Shown: positions 1 through 10,100 of the stretch, piece by piece | How positions within the stretch are numbered: position 1 is the first letter of the stretch | How the letters are laid out: each line of letters begins with the position of its first letter | DNA from: Candidatus Handelsmanbacteria bacterium | GTDB lineage: Bacteria; Latescibacterota; UBA2968; UBA8231 | Length of the DNA: 47,223 nucleotides | Assembly (NCBI GenBank): GCA_016867395.1 | Contig: VGJS01000033.1 | Location: forward strand, 1-47,223 | Direction: 5' to 3' | Notes under the pieces: model-generated | What the model was told of the DNA's origin: nothing | The model's database searches: none | Seen by the model: the letters and a program-made list of their open reading frames with translations, nothing else | Position numbers and translations under genes: made by a program

Positions 1-1
1 G

Positions 2-337
2 CTGGAGAGTGATTTCTGTATTCGCGCCCTCGAGGCCGCCCTGACTATCGGACGACCGGAGATTTTCAACACTGACCAGGGATGCCAATATACCGCCCTC
101 GGCTTTACCCAGGTCTTGGCGGAGGTGTAGGTGCAGATCAGCATGGACGGCAGGGGGCGTGCCTTCGACAACATCATGATCGAACGCCTGTGGCGGCCGG
201 TCATATACGAGGAGGTCTTCCTCACGGACTACGGGCATCTCTTCGCCGCCCGTAAAAGCCTGGACAAATACTTCCGCTTCAACAACGAGCGAAGGAGGCC
301 TACCAGCTTGGCCAAGCAAACCCCCGCTGCGTTCTAA
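2..337 (+). pseudogene. IS3-family transposase OrfB (rve domain), C-terminal fragment with internal stop
   Basis: Reading from base 2 gives the C-terminal half of an IS3-type DDE transposase. The second catalytic Asp lies in FNTDQGCQYTALGF, and the catalytic Glu lies in FDNIMIERLW, followed by YEEVFLTDYG and a NNERRRPTSLAK tail typical of the family. The reading frame is broken by TAG at 128-130, exactly where relatives have a short turn before QISMDGRGR, so this is a nonsense mutation (or an error) rather than a frameshift. The downstream part could be translated from ATG 143 but would lack two of the three catalytic acids. The N-terminal half is outside the window. Confidence 0.85.
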
Positions 338-384
338 TGGCACGGTCGAACCCGCACCGCCAAGGCGGGGTGAAACGGCATCCT

Positions 385-433
385 GCCGTTGCCGCTACGC
401 TCCGGGCTACGCCCTCCGCTCGGCGGCAACGGC
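385..433. repeat. Perfect 10-bp inverted repeat with 29-nt loop, downstream of transposase
   Basis: GCCGTTGCCG at 385-394 is the exact reverse complement of CGGCAACGGC at 424-433, and the right arm is followed by CAAAAAA. The loop is rich in CTACGC/CTACGCCC motifs. It lies between the transposase stop and the presumed IS end, so it may be a terminator-like hairpin of the element or a fragment of a dispersed palindromic repeat. Transcribed rightward it ends in A rather than T residues, so a classic rho-independent terminator would fit only the opposite strand. Confidence 0.6.
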
Positions 434-500
434 CAAAAAACCAACGGGCGATCTACCTTATACAAGCCCGCTTTTTGTCTTGAGAACCCAGACCACATCA

Positions 501-750
501 AGCGGGGATCTGAGCCCTAAATTCATGGTGGGGTACGATCCCCGGAGCATTTACTCTATCTGGCAGTCGAAGTGCGGGATAACGTTTTGATGACCAGTGG
601 ACCAAACGCTATTGGGGAACTATCGGAAACCGAAGGGCAGTGGACCTCGGATTCCCTCCCTCTGCGCCACCTTAGCAACCTGAGCCTGCTCGCCCACCGG
701 CAGAGCGCTTTGTAGAGCCCCAGAAACTCTGGGAGGTATTCCTGCTCCTG
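501..750. other. Non-coding flank between IS remnant and nucleotidyltransferase pseudogene
   Basis: I see no convincing gene here. Short open frames exist on both strands, but none has recognisable domain content or codon use like the neighbouring real genes. G+C is lower than in the main body of the window. A good Shine-Dalgarno (GGAGG, 751-755) marks the end of this stretch and belongs to the following pseudogene. Confidence 0.5.
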
Positions 751-760
751 GGAGGAACCT

Positions 761-1499
761 ATGACCCAGAACCCGATCCCCAGAGCCCTTTCAATTCTCT
801 TCACTTCCCAGACCAGGGCACTGCTGATGGGCGGCCAGGCATGTATCCTTCAGGGGGCGGCTGAGTTCAGCCGCGACATCGACATCGCAATCTTGGTTTC
901 TCCAGCCAATCTCGATCATCTGCGTGCCGCCTTGGCCACACTTCAGGCCGAACTTATTTTTTCTCCCTGCTTTTTGAGGACGTTCTTCGCCAAAGCCATG
1001 CTTGTCATTTCCGCTGCCATGCGCCAAAACCAGAGGGCCTGCCGATCGATGTGATGGGTCGCCGGCGGGGGATGGGAGAGTTTGAGGAATTGTGGGAGCG
1101 GCAAGTGGAAGTCGATCTACCCGAAGTGGGACTGGTGGCGGTGATGGCTTTGGAAGATTTGGTCAAGAGCAAGAAGACCCAGACAGACAACGATTAGCCG
1201 ATGACTCGGCGGTTGATGGAGGCCGACTTCTACAGACAGAACACAGATGCCTAGAAGCCAGAGTGCGTTTCTGGCTGACCGAGTGCAGAACCCAGGAAAT
1301 CCTCCAGGTCGTCGCTGATAAATTTCCACAACTCGCCCGCGAAATGGTTCAGGAAAGGCCACTGCTCGGCGCTGCTCTTGCAGGAGACTCCGCAATGGCA
1401 GCTCATATGCTGCAGGAAGAGGAAGACCAGGACCGAGAACTAGACCGCCGATATTGGACGCCGCTCAAGGAAGAGTTGGAACGCTGGCGTCGCCACTAG
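761..1499 (+). pseudogene. MNT/AbiEii-like nucleotidyltransferase, disrupted by frameshifts and a stop
   Basis: The three forward frames join into one protein. Frame A (from ATG 761, with GGAGG 5 nt upstream) has the nucleotidyltransferase start ALLMGGQACILQGAAEFSRD with the paired acids of DIDIAIL. A frame change at the T6 tract 957-962 moves into a second frame carrying LLFEDVLRQSHACHFRC, LPIDVM and ELWERQVEVDL, up to VKSKKTQTDND. That frame stops at TAG 1195-1197, where relatives usually have Trp in DWPM. A second frame change near 1200-1260 restores VRFWLTECRTQEIL and the C-terminal YWTPLKEELERWRRH. The gene therefore once encoded about 245 residues of a family often annotated as nucleotidyltransferase or toxin-antitoxin-like. 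At least three lesions argue for true decay over a single read error. Confidence 0.8.
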
Positions 1500-1508
1500 T
1501 GAAGTTGC

Positions 1509-4500
1509 TCACTTCACCAGCGCCATCTTGCGCACCTGCACCTGCTCGCCCACCCGAACCCAGCAGAAGTACACCCCGCTGGCCACCCCCTGGCCGGCCC
1601 CGTCCAGGCCGTCCCACACCGCCCGGTAGTAGCCCGGCTTCATGCCCTCCTCCACCAGGGTTTTCACCCGCTGGCCCAGCAGGTCGTAGATCTCCACCGC
1701 CACCGGCGCCGTGCCCCTGGTGCCCAGGGGCACGGTGTAGGGGATGGTGGTGCTGGGGTTGAAGGGATTGGGGTAGTTCGGTCCTAGGCTGAAGTCCCTG
1801 GGCAGGGCCAATTCGGCCGGGTCGTTGAGCAGGTGGACCTCGGTGCGCTCGTACGTGGAGGCCAGCAACACCCCCTCCCGCAGCCTCAAGGACTCGGGGT
1901 ATCCGTCGCGCTGCAACCTGATCCTCAGCCGCAGCAGTTCCCCTTCCCCCGCCGCGTGCCAGACCCGGCCCCGGCGGGCCGCCGCCACTTCCAGAAGCCC
2001 TTCGTCCCGCTCCACCCGCCGCGCGTACCCTTGAGGACTGCCGCTGAACACCTCCCCCACCTGCACCCCCTCCTCCAGCACCTTCACCTCGCCGGGGTCG
2101 TACTCCAACTCCAAGGCGTAGCCGGCCAAGTCTCCAAGTCCCTTGGCTTGGTACACCAGCTCGATCTCGTCGCCCTGCCGCCATTCGCCGGCAACCCCCG
2201 GGGCAATCACCTCCACCCCGGCCTGACGGTTGGAGCGGCCTGCCGGCTTGTATACCGGGGGCGCCCCGAAGCCGGTGGTGTTGGAGATATTGGAGCTGGT
2301 CAGGGTCAGGTCCTCCACCCCCACCCGGAGGTCGTTGTTCAGGTCCGCCGACTTGAACAAGGCCGCGCTGGTGTTGGTGCCCCAGGCCGCATCGATGGCG
2401 TTGACGTCGTCCTCGTCGATCTCGTTGTCCTCGGTCACGTCGCCGGCTTTGAGCTGGCGGCCTTCCTGGTCCAGCAGGAAGGAGGCATCCCCGCGCACGT
2501 CGGAGGCAAAGAAGCCGTTGCTGCTGCCGATGATCAGCACCTCGCCGTTGCGCACCACAATGGTGTCGGTGCGTCCGCTCAGGTGGCTGGTGTCCTTGAC
2601 CGTCAGCACATACCGGCCCGAAGGCACGCTGTAGAGACTCAGGCCCCCCGCAGAGGTGGTCTGCACCTCCACGGTGTCGGTGGTGCTGGTCAGGTCGTCG
2701 TTGGCCGAGCGGAAGCGGCTCTCCACCACGTGGGCGGTGCTGCCCGGCAGGCGCAGGTGCACGTCGAGCAGGGTGGAGTGGTTACCGTTGCCGATGGGCG
2801 AGTCGCGACCCTCCAGCAGCACGGTGGCCTCGATGCGGCCCCGGCCCACCGTCTGCACCTGGGCGCTTTGCAGGGACATGCCGGTGCTCTTTTTCAGGGT
2901 CACCGAATTGCCGACCAGGTTGAGGGCCGCGGTGGAGTCGAACTTGATGATGTAGCTACCGCTGGCGCTGTTGCCCACAACCACCTGGAAGCTGGCCAGG
3001 CGCACCGGGTCAGCGGCGGTGCCCAACAACTCCCCTCCCGGCTTATTCTTGGTGAACTTCAGCTGGGTGCCTGAGGAGGTGTTCTCCGCCACCGAACCGC
3101 CGGGGAACACCACCCCCAGGTCAGTGAAGGGGCTGCCCGAGTTCACCGCCGTCAGGGTGCTGGTTTGCAGGTCCACCACCGCGCTGACCACCTCGGCGGC
3201 CACCCCGCCCGACTGCACCAGCACCTCGAAGGTGAGGGTGTCCCCCACCCCGGCCATCACCCGGCTGGGGCTGAGGGAAAGATGCGGGCTGAGCCCCGAG
3301 CCGGCTTTGACCACCAGCGGGTTGGAGGCCTGGCTGACCTGGCCGGTGGTGTTGTCCGAGAAGGTGGGGTCGGCGCTGATGCCCGCGTACACGGTGTAGG
3401 CGCCCTGGGCCAGGGTGAAGGTGCTGGTCTTGGTGTCCCAGTTGTAGAAGTTGCCGTCGCTCTCGCGGATGGTGGTGATGGTGCCGGCGGTGGTGCCGGT
3501 GCTGCTGTTGAGGATCACCGGGTTGGCCGCCTCCAGGGCCTGCAGGGTGCTCAGGCCGCTGGTGGTGGCGGCGTAGAGGCGGATATAGGCGTCGTCGGTG
3601 CTCGACCCGTCGTCCACCAGGTAGTCGTCCCAGTCCAGGCGGACCAGGTCGCCCTGGCCGATTTCGGGCATGCGGGTCTTGAGCAGGATGTGCGGGGCGT
3701 GGGTCACCACCAGGGACCCGCCCTTGCTCACCTGCACGTTGCCCGACCCGTCGGTGATCACCGCGTAGAGCCAGACCCGGGTGCCGCTGACCGGCACGCC
3801 GTTGGCCGGGCTGCGCAGGTTCCAGCTGTACAGGTCGCTGGGCCCATCGCTGTTCTCGGTCAGCCCGCTGACGATCAGCCGGGTGTCGGCGTCGCCGGTC
3901 AGCGAGGTGGCCGAGGCCCCGGCCTCGGTGGAGTGGTCGATCACCGCCGGGTCGTCGGTGGTGAAGTACAAGGCGATGGTGGCGTTGTGGTCCAGATCCA
4001 GGTCTCCCGGCCCCTTCTGCCACTGGATGGTGTACACGGGCTGGGAACGGCTGTAGATCTGCCGCTGGGTGTCCTTGGCCGGCTCGTAGAAGACGAAGGC
4101 GGGGGAGTGGCGCAGCACCAGGGCGCTGGCGCTGTTGCCCACCACGGCGCTGACCGAATCGCTGGCCACCGCGTAGAGATAATAAAGCCCCTGCGGGATC
4201 AGCGGCGAGCTAACGTCCCAACTGTACTCGTGGTTGTGGCTGGTCAGCGAGGTGGTGGAAGTGATGGCCGTGCCCCGGGTCCCCGAGACGCTCTTGCCCA
4301 GCACGAAGTTCTGTTTGGGATAGGTCCCCTTGGCCGAGATAGAGGTAATGCCGGTGGCCGCGGCGTAGAAGAGCTGCACCTTGGCCTGGCTGTCGTAATC
4401 CACCACGCTGAAATCCAAATCGTAGGGATTGGCCTTCAGGCCGCTGCGCACCCCGGTGTCCACGGTATCCGCCCCGCTGGGGTCCACGTGCTGGATCACC

Positions 4501-7139
4501 GGCTTGTGCAGCACCGTCACCGGCCCCGTACTGACGGCGAAGACCGGCGGGTTCTTCTGGTCGTCGGCCACCAGGTAGACATAGTAGTTGCCGCTGGGCA
4601 CCTTGAGGATGGAGGCGAAGAGGGCCGAGGTCTTGAGCCCCGAAGGGGGATCATCCCAGGTGTAGGTCTGACTGTTGCCCTCGGTCAGATCGTCGGTGCC
4701 GGCAGAATTGACGGTGCTGACATCGTTCTCGTCGGCGATCAGGGTGGCAAATATGCGGATGTCCTGCACCGAGCGCAGGTTGTTGCCCGGATAGGCGTAG
4801 AACGCCGCCTTGAGGCCGCTGCTGCTGAGGTTGTCGTCAGCGTCGTTGAGGCTGTAGGTGATGGCGTAGGAGGTGTTGGCCGTGTCGTTGGTCCCGTCGG
4901 GCTGGGCGATGGAGACCGTAGGCCTGTTGCTGGAGGGCAGGATGTCGATGTCGGCCCCCAGGTGGAAATAGCTGCCCGCCCCCACGAAGGCCCCCAGGGG
5001 GCTGGTGCCCACCCGCACCGTGCGCGCCCCCTTGCCCGTCCCCTCGGCACTGGCCGTGCTGTTGGTCACCACCTGCAGGTTGGTCGCCGAATCGCTGCCC
5101 AGCACGTTGAGCTTGACCAACAGGCCGATCTTGTCGTCGTCGTCCCCCCACTCGTTGGTGGAGGTGGAGTCGTCGTTCACCAGCCCGTCGAAGTACTTGT
5201 CGTCGTCGGCCAGGGTGCTGCCCACCGTTTCCCACTCCCCGGAGAGGAAGCCGTCGGTGCTGGTCCCGGCGGCCCCCAGCGACGCCCCGCTGGCCGGGTC
5301 GGCGGCGTGCACGTACACGGGGTTGTCCCCCATTTCGCTGGTGACGCTCTGGGGGTTCACCGGGGTATAGCTGAGGGTATATTGGTACGCCCCCACCGGC
5401 ACCGACTCGTCCTCCCAGGTGATGTCCCGCCCCAGCACCTTGAAATAGGGGTGGTGGTTGACGTTGGTGACATGCCCCAGCCCGAACCCCTCCCCCGTGC
5501 CCCCGGCAAAGGCCAGGACGAGGTTGTCGCTGTCTGGGTGCTGGGCCAGCGCCGGGCTGAGCAGGAAGACGTCGGTGGTGGCGATGCCGTCCTGGGTGCC
5601 GGTGCCGTCCGAGTCGTCGTCGGCCACCTTCTCTGGCAGGGTCCAGCTCGCCCCGTTGTAGGTGGCATAGTAGATGTCGTGCTCGTTGAGGCTGCTGTAT
5701 CCGGCCGAAAAGGCGATGTGCAGGTCCCCCTGGGTCTCCAGGCGGTTGTCCACCAGGGCGCTGACCCTTTCGGTCAACTCCCAGTCCAGCTCGATGTTGT
5801 ACCGCAGGGTACCGTCGCTGAAGAGGGCCGGGGCGGCGGTGTTCCAGGCCCCCGCGGCCGTGCCCCAGGTGGCATTGCCTCCCACGGCCCCCTGATCGGT
5901 ATAACTATTGAAAAAGATCCCCTCCACCGGGGTGTTGGCCCCGTACTTGTACACCGCGTAGATCCGGTCGGGCACCCGGGCCCGGTCGATGGCCAGGCTG
6001 GGGAAATAATACTGGGCGTTGGTCTCCAGAGCCGCATTGGTGGCCGAGGCGTTGTCGAAGCTGGCCACTGTCGCCCCGTCGGCGGTCTGGTTCCACCCCG
6101 AGGTGCCCACGCTGACCCAACTGGTGTCGCTGCGCAGGCGCTTGTGCTCGATGCGGTTGTCGGTGTCGTTGAAGGACAGCACGTGCAGGGCGTCCCCGTC
6201 CCCGATCTTGATGTCGGGACCGGTGTTGCGGTCCGCGTCCGGGTCCAGCCGCACCCCACCGCTGCCGCTGAGCCCGTCCTCGCCGGTGGGCATCATCGAG
6301 AAGGGAGAGGTGTACTTGTTCACCTTGGCCAGCATCACATCGTCGCTACCGGTGCCCCGGGTGGTGCCGCGCACGTAGGCGATGAAGATGTTGTCGCGGT
6401 CGTCAATGGCCAGGCGCGGAAAGGCGCAGCTGCGCCCCTCGGCGGTGGCGGTGTTGTTGACGATCAGCGGCGTCTGCCAGGTGATCCCCCCGTCCTGGGA
6501 GTAGTTGAAGTACACATTCTTGTGTCGAGCGTGGGAGGCGGTGGAGACAAAGGCGTAGGCCACCCGGGGCTGGCCACCGCTGCTGACCTCCAGGTCCAGG
6601 GTGGAGAAGGAGGTGCCCCCACCGTTGGTGCTCAGGGGGTGGTAGGTCAGGTTGCCCGAGATACTCACCGCCGAGGAGAAGGAGGCCCCCCCGTCGGTGC
6701 TGCGGGCATACATCACTTTGTAGACAGGGGTCACCCCGCCGTTGAAGACGCTGCCGGCGGAGAGGCCGCTCTGCTCGATCCAGGCCATGTGGATGGCCGG
6801 GAAGGTAGTGGCGCTGGTGACGCCAAAGGCAGGTTCCTCCGAGCCCACCCCAAAGGGAGCCACCTCCACCATCGCCACATCCACCTGCATGCCGTCGGTG
6901 TCGGTGGTGCTGAGCTGGTCGCTCTTTTCGACGGCGTGGAAATGGCCGATCACCGGGTAGGTGGGGGTGGCCGCCTGGTTGAGGTCCACCCGCACGCTGA
7001 GGGTGTCGCCGGCGACGAAGTCGGCGGTGGTGCTGCTGTCCCTCGGAGAGAAGCCCACCGGGGTGCGGTTCTCGAAGATGGGCGCGACGCCCAGTACCGG
7101 GACGGCCCACAGCAGCAGCAGGGGCAGGACAGGGCGCAT
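1509..7139 (-). CDS. Giant secreted sialidase-like propeller/cohesin/dockerin protein with sorting-like tail (paralogue A)
   Basis: A predicted secreted protein of 1,876 residues with a signal peptide at about 1-18 (LLLLWAVPVLG core). Visible modules: a BNR/sialidase-like region at about 110-560 with two Asp-boxes (RSTDGGASF near 146, YSQDGGITW near 213); a D-rich linker; about four Ig/Fn3-like repeats at about 738-1276, each with a YxWD...GxYxxYAxxxD core; a cohesin-like module at about 1283-1403; a carboxypeptidase-regulatory-like beta domain at about 1423-1533; a dockerin at about 1560-1625 with two calcium loops (DVTEDNEIDEDD, DLNNDLRVGVED); a second cohesin-like module at about 1636-1753; and a C-terminal domain from about 1783 with NYPNPFNPST, YDLLGQRVKTL and ending RKMALVK. 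That tail resembles the FlgD-Ig/type IX-like sorting domain of FCB bacteria. No catalytic sialidase Arg triad or Tyr/Glu pair could be confirmed. The gene follows its paralogue with a 2-bp gap, so they are probably co-transcribed. Confidence 0.88.
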   Translation of the reverse strand: MRPVLPLLLLWAVPVLGVAPIFENRTPVGFSPRDSSTTADFVAGDTLSVRVDLNQAATPTYPVIGHFHAVEKSDQLSTTDTDGMQVDVAMVEVAPFGVGSEEPAFGVTSATTFPAIHMAWIEQSGLSAGSVFNGGVTPVYKVMYARSTDGGASFSSAVSISGNLTYHPLSTNGGGTSFSTLDLEVSSGGQPRVAYAFVSTASHARHKNVYFNYSQDGGITWQTPLIVNNTATAEGRSCAFPRLAIDDRDNIFIAYVRGTTRGTGSDDVMLAKVNKYTSPFSMMPTGEDGLSGSGGVRLDPDADRNTGPDIKIGDGDALHVLSFNDTDNRIEHKRLRSDTSWVSVGTSGWNQTADGATVASFDNASATNAALETNAQYYFPSLAIDRARVPDRIYAVYKYGANTPVEGIFFNSYTDQGAVGGNATWGTAAGAWNTAAPALFSDGTLRYNIELDWELTERVSALVDNRLETQGDLHIAFSAGYSSLNEHDIYYATYNGASWTLPEKVADDDSDGTGTQDGIATTDVFLLSPALAQHPDSDNLVLAFAGGTGEGFGLGHVTNVNHHPYFKVLGRDITWEDESVPVGAYQYTLSYTPVNPQSVTSEMGDNPVYVHAADPASGASLGAAGTSTDGFLSGEWETVGSTLADDDKYFDGLVNDDSTSTNEWGDDDDKIGLLVKLNVLGSDSATNLQVVTNSTASAEGTGKGARTVRVGTSPLGAFVGAGSYFHLGADIDILPSSNRPTVSIAQPDGTNDTANTSYAITYSLNDADDNLSSSGLKAAFYAYPGNNLRSVQDIRIFATLIADENDVSTVNSAGTDDLTEGNSQTYTWDDPPSGLKTSALFASILKVPSGNYYVYLVADDQKNPPVFAVSTGPVTVLHKPVIQHVDPSGADTVDTGVRSGLKANPYDLDFSVVDYDSQAKVQLFYAAATGITSISAKGTYPKQNFVLGKSVSGTRGTAITSTTSLTSHNHEYSWDVSSPLIPQGLYYLYAVASDSVSAVVGNSASALVLRHSPAFVFYEPAKDTQRQIYSRSQPVYTIQWQKGPGDLDLDHNATIALYFTTDDPAVIDHSTEAGASATSLTGDADTRLIVSGLTENSDGPSDLYSWNLRSPANGVPVSGTRVWLYAVITDGSGNVQVSKGGSLVVTHAPHILLKTRMPEIGQGDLVRLDWDDYLVDDGSSTDDAYIRLYAATTSGLSTLQALEAANPVILNSSTGTTAGTITTIRESDGNFYNWDTKTSTFTLAQGAYTVYAGISADPTFSDNTTGQVSQASNPLVVKAGSGLSPHLSLSPSRVMAGVGDTLTFEVLVQSGGVAAEVVSAVVDLQTSTLTAVNSGSPFTDLGVVFPGGSVAENTSSGTQLKFTKNKPGGELLGTAADPVRLASFQVVVGNSASGSYIIKFDSTAALNLVGNSVTLKKSTGMSLQSAQVQTVGRGRIEATVLLEGRDSPIGNGNHSTLLDVHLRLPGSTAHVVESRFRSANDDLTSTTDTVEVQTTSAGGLSLYSVPSGRYVLTVKDTSHLSGRTDTIVVRNGEVLIIGSSNGFFASDVRGDASFLLDQEGRQLKAGDVTEDNEIDEDDVNAIDAAWGTNTSAALFKSADLNNDLRVGVEDLTLTSSNISNTTGFGAPPVYKPAGRSNRQAGVEVIAPGVAGEWRQGDEIELVYQAKGLGDLAGYALELEYDPGEVKVLEEGVQVGEVFSGSPQGYARRVERDEGLLEVAAARRGRVWHAAGEGELLRLRIRLQRDGYPESLRLREGVLLASTYERTEVHLLNDPAELALPRDFSLGPNYPNPFNPSTTIPYTVPLGTRGTAPVAVEIYDLLGQRVKTLVEEGMKPGYYRAVWDGLDGAGQGVASGVYFCWVRVGEQVQVRKMALVK

Positions 7140-7141
7140 GG

Positions 7142-10100
7142 CTACTTCACCAGCACCATCTTGCGGGTCTGGCGGAAGGCCCCCAGCTCCAACTGGGCGA
7201 AGTAGAGCCCTGCCGCCACCGACTGCCCCTGCTCATTGCGGCCGTCCCAGACCACGGTGTGGTAACCAGGAGACAGGGTGCCGGCCACCAGGATGCGCAC
7301 CCGCTGTCCCAGCACGTCGTACACGGTGAGCCGCGCCTCCTGGCGCCGGGACACCGAGAAGGGAATGACCGTGCTGGGGTTGAAGGGGTTGGGGTAATTC
7401 TGGGCCAGGGCCGGCTGGGCCGGCAGCAGCCAGTCTGCCAGGCTCTTGCCATTGCGCACCGCCGCCCGCTCGTAGTCCGGGGCCAGCAACACCCCCTCGC
7501 CCAGCCGCAGCGCCTCCTCGGCCCCCTCGCGCAGCACCTCAAAGCGCAGGGTGGCCAGGCTGCCGGCGCCCTGGGCCTGCCAGCGCTTGCCGATCCGCGC
7601 CCCGGCCAACCGCACCCGGCCCTCCTCGGCGGCGGCGTCGAAGATTGCCCCGCTCGGATTGGCGGCAAAGATCTCCCCCGCCACCACCTCGTCGGGCAAC
7701 AGGCGCAGGTACTGGGGGTCGTAGTCCAGGTCGAGGGCGTAGCCGGCCAGGGCGTCCAGGCCCTCGGCGCTTACCTCCACCCCGAATTCCTCGCCGGGAA
7801 GCAGGAGGCGCAACTGCACTGGCCTCACCTCGATTACCGCCTCGGCGTTGATCCGGCGGCCGGCCACCCGCTTGTACACCGGCGGGGCCCCAAAGCCCTC
7901 GCTGTTGCCGAAGTTCGAGGTGGTCGCGGTCAGGTCCGCCGCCCCGACGCTGCCGTCGTTGTTGAGGTCGGCCTGCTTGAAGTAGGACGCCGTGGTATTT
8001 GTGCCCCAGGCGGAGAGGATCAGGTTGACGTCGTCCTCGTTGATCTCGTTGTCCTCGCTCACGTCCCCGGCGATCAGTTGCCGGCCGCTGGAGGCCAGCA
8101 TCCCGGCCGGATCACCTCTCAGGTCTGAGGCAAAGAAACCGTTGTTGTTGCCCGAGCTGATGGTCACCGTCTCGCCGTTGCGCACCAGGATGGTGTCGGT
8201 GCGGCCGCTGACGTGGCTGGTGTCCTTTACCGTCAGCACGTACCGGCCGGCCGGCACGCTCACCAGGGTCAAAGCGCCGGCGGAGCTGGTGGTGACCTCG
8301 ACGGTGTCGGTGGTGCTGGTCAGGTCGTCGTTGGCGGCGATGAACAGGGAGTCTCTCAGGTCCACGGTGCTGCCCGGCAGGCGCAGGTGCACGTCCAGCA
8401 GGGTGGCGTGGTTGCCGCTGCCCAGGGGCGCGGTGCGGCCCTCCAGCTCCACGGTGGCCGAGATCTGCCCGCGTGAGACCCGGCTCAACTGAGGGTCGAG
8501 CAGGCTCAGGCCCTCGCCGTCGTCGAGGGGGTCGCTCTTGTTGACCACCCCCAGCACCGTGCCTGTGGATCCGCCCAGGAAACTCACCGAGGGGCTGGCC
8601 GCCAAACTCTTGGTGGCCACGAGCTGGAAGCGTGCCAGGGCCACCGGGACGGTGCTGGTGCCCACCGTCTGGCCGGAGAAGGTGGACTTGGAGAAGCGCA
8701 GCCGGTTGGACGAGCTTTCGTAGCTGTTCTCGATGGCTGAGGTGCCGGCGAAGATGTTGCCCAGGTCGATGAAGGGCTGGGTGCCCGAGCCGGACACCTG
8801 GTCGACGACGAAGAAGCTGCTGCCGGTGAGATTGAGCACCACCTGTACGAAGTTGATGGGCGAGCTGTACTGCACCATCACGTCGAAGGTCAGGGTGTCG
8901 CCGATGGCCACCGGCCGGTCCGTGGGCGAGAGGCTGATGTTGGGGGTGCTGCCAACCCCGCCGATGGCCAGGGCCGTGGAGCTGCGGCTCAGCGAGGTGC
9001 CGGTGTTATTGCTGAAGGTGGCGTCCTTGCTGATGGCGGCGTACACGAAATAGGAGGTGGCCGCCGTCCCGAAGAGCTTGGTGTTCCAATCGAAGAAGTT
9101 GACGCTGTCCTCCCGCACGCTGCGGAGGGTGCCGCTCTGGGTGCCGTCGGAGCTGTTTACCAGGAAGGTGGTGGTGCCGTTCACCGCCGCGTCCAGGGTC
9201 GCCAGGGTGGTCAGCGCGTTGTTGGTGGAGGCGTAGAGCCGGATATAGGCGTTGTCGGTACTCACCCCATCGTCCACCAGGTAGTCGTCCCACTCCACCC
9301 GCAGCACGTCGTTTTTGGAGAAGCTGGCGTAGTTGTCCAGCTTGGAGGTCAGCAGGGTGATGCGCGGGTCGTGGGTCAGGGTCAGGGCCCCGCCCAGGGC
9401 CACGCTGCGGTTATTGTGGCCGTCGCTGATGCGCGCGTAGAGCCAGACCTGCTCCCCATCCCGGGGCACGTCGTTGGGCGGGTTGCGGAAGCTCCACGCG
9501 TACATGTCGCTGGATCCGGAGCTGTTCTCGCTCAGGCCCTTGACCAGCACCCGGGTGTCGGCGTCTAGGAGCAGCGAGTCCGGGTAGCTCTCGTAGTTGA
9601 TGGTCGCCGGGTTGTCGGTGGTGTAGTACAGGTCGATGGTGGCGTTGTCGTCGAAGTCCTGGTCGCCGGATCCCTTCTGCCACTGGATGGTGTAGACCGG
9701 CTGCGAGCCGGTGTTCACCCGCCGATGGGTGTCCTTGGGCGGCTCGTAAAAGACGAAAGAGGGCGAGTGCTTGATCGTCAGTTGGGCGGTGCTCTGCCCC
9801 ACGGCGATGGCGGTCGAGTCCGAGGCCACCGCGTAGATGAAGTAGCTCCCCTCCTTGACCGTGGTGGCGGTGTTGTTGTCGCTGACCGAATCGGTGACGT
9901 CCCACTCATATTCGACATGGGCGCTGGTCAGGGTGTCGGAGCCGGGGATGGCGATGGCCCGCTTGCCTTTGACACTCTTGCCCAGGGCAAAGCGGAGGTT
10001 GGGATAACGCCCGATCACCGAGACCGTGGCCAGGCCGCTGACCGAGGAGTAGAAAAGCTGCACCTCGGTGGCCCCCTGGCGGTCGAAGTCGCGCACCCGG

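Larger units (their letters stand above)
1..500 (+). mobile_element. 3' remnant of an IS3-family insertion sequence
   Basis: The left edge of the window holds the C-terminal part of an IS3-type transposase followed by non-coding sequence. A T-rich, pyrimidine-biased stretch at about 455-500 ends in CCACATCA, which resembles the right ends of some IS3 elements (TG...CA termini). The left end lies outside the window, so neither the inverted repeats nor a target duplication can be confirmed. The right boundary is an inference. The transposase carries an in-frame stop, so the element is probably dead unless the stop is a sequencing error. Confidence 0.5.

Noticed and set aside
3165-7205. A 1,346-codon open frame on the plus strand opposite the giant paralogue A
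   Set aside because: It is the mirror of a high-G+C gene with strong third-base bias: composition is Gly/Val/His/Arg rich and no domain is seen. The minus frame carries coherent modules.
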